NCBI GenBank assembly: GCA_016795385.1
Contig: JAEUHI010000018.1
Location: 36,501-100,500, forward strand
Direction of reading: 5' to 3'
Origin: Verrucomicrobiales bacterium
Lineage (GTDB): Bacteria; Verrucomicrobiota; Verrucomicrobiia; Verrucomicrobiales; DEV007
DNA: 64,000 nucleotides
Position numbers and translations under genes: made by a program. The notes beneath the pieces were generated by a model, which saw only the letters and a list, made by a program, of their open reading frames with translations, was not told the origin of the DNA and ran no database searches. The first letter of the stretch is position 1. Every line of letters starts with the position of its first letter. Below are positions 63,907-64,000 of the stretch, one piece after another.

Positions 63907-64000
63907 ATGTCCAGCAAGACCCGCAATCGATACAATGATGACTTCAAGGCCCAGACCCTGGAGCTCGTCGACACCGGCAAACCGATCTCCGAAGTTGCCG
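63907..64000 (+). mobile_element. IS3-family-like transposase OrfA (partial, runs off window)
   Basis: ATG 63907 opens a frame reading MSSKTRNRYNDDFKAQTLEL then VDTGKPISEVA, the helix-turn-helix start of an IS3-type OrfA (compare the common FxPEFKxQ...I(S/A)ELA pattern). The rest lies beyond the window. Bases upstream to about 63870 may hold the left inverted repeat, but I cannot define it without the other end. Confidence 0.7.

Overview
The window is GC-rich chromosomal DNA from a bacterium of the Planctomycetes-Verrucomicrobia-Chlamydiae group, most likely a Verrucomicrobiota member. The evidence is a DUF1549/DUF1553 cytochrome-type gene followed by a DUF1501 gene, a MoxR/DUF58/VWA/DUF4175-like operon, a DUF1080 (3-keto-disaccharide hydrolase) fusion, choice-of-anchor proteins, and a giant surface protein carrying an LEPR-XLL-type motif. 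A planctomycete cannot be excluded from sequence alone.

Layout. 1-7007 (minus strand): a partial spermidine-synthase-like gene, an SGNH-hydrolase/DUF1080 secreted enzyme, a tightly overlapping five-gene operon ending in a BtaA-like (DUF3419) aminocarboxypropyl transferase, and a secreted YtcJ-type amidohydrolase. 7145-23354 (plus strand): a secreted choice-of-anchor I protein with a clear terminator, then a six-gene MoxR operon (AAA ATPase, DUF58, two large VWA membrane proteins, a huge coiled-coil DUF4175-like protein, a prenyltransferase-repeat protein), then a small secreted protein and a terminator. 23533-32434 (plus): lipB, an FHA-adenylate cyclase next to a membrane Ser/Thr kinase, and the DUF1549/DUF1553-DUF1501 pair. 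32465-33411: a disrupted AbrB/PIN toxin-antitoxin locus running into a duplicated tRNA-Pro(UGG) region with flanking repeats. 33412-58210 (minus): an unknown gene, a WYL regulator, and the most striking part of the window, a 23-kb secretion/adhesion locus. 58411-62096 (plus): a TPR-metalloprotease and a threonine-dehydratase-like enzyme. 62100-63237 (minus): an unknown gene and a CBM9-like protein. 63411-64000: lower-GC DNA with an integron attC-like site between two small reversed ORFs, then the start of an IS3-type transposase.

The secretion locus reads, in transcription order: a GAF-like/HlyD membrane protein, an M50 zinc peptidase fused to an HlyD segment, a 4657-residue surface protein (LEPR-XLL motif, DUF4347, choice-of-anchor L, 4 + 15 cadherin/Ig-like repeats), a TolC-like outer membrane protein, a short SecA-like ATPase and a periplasmic adaptor. 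The giant protein has no recognisable Sec signal peptide and the locus encodes no ABC transporter. I infer a dedicated export machine for the giant adhesin in which the SecA paralog and the M50-HlyD protein may replace the ABC ATPase of a type I system. This is the best candidate for an undescribed system here.

Many genes lack a Shine-Dalgarno sequence, so several starts rest on overlap, signal peptides or frame limits; this is stated per gene.
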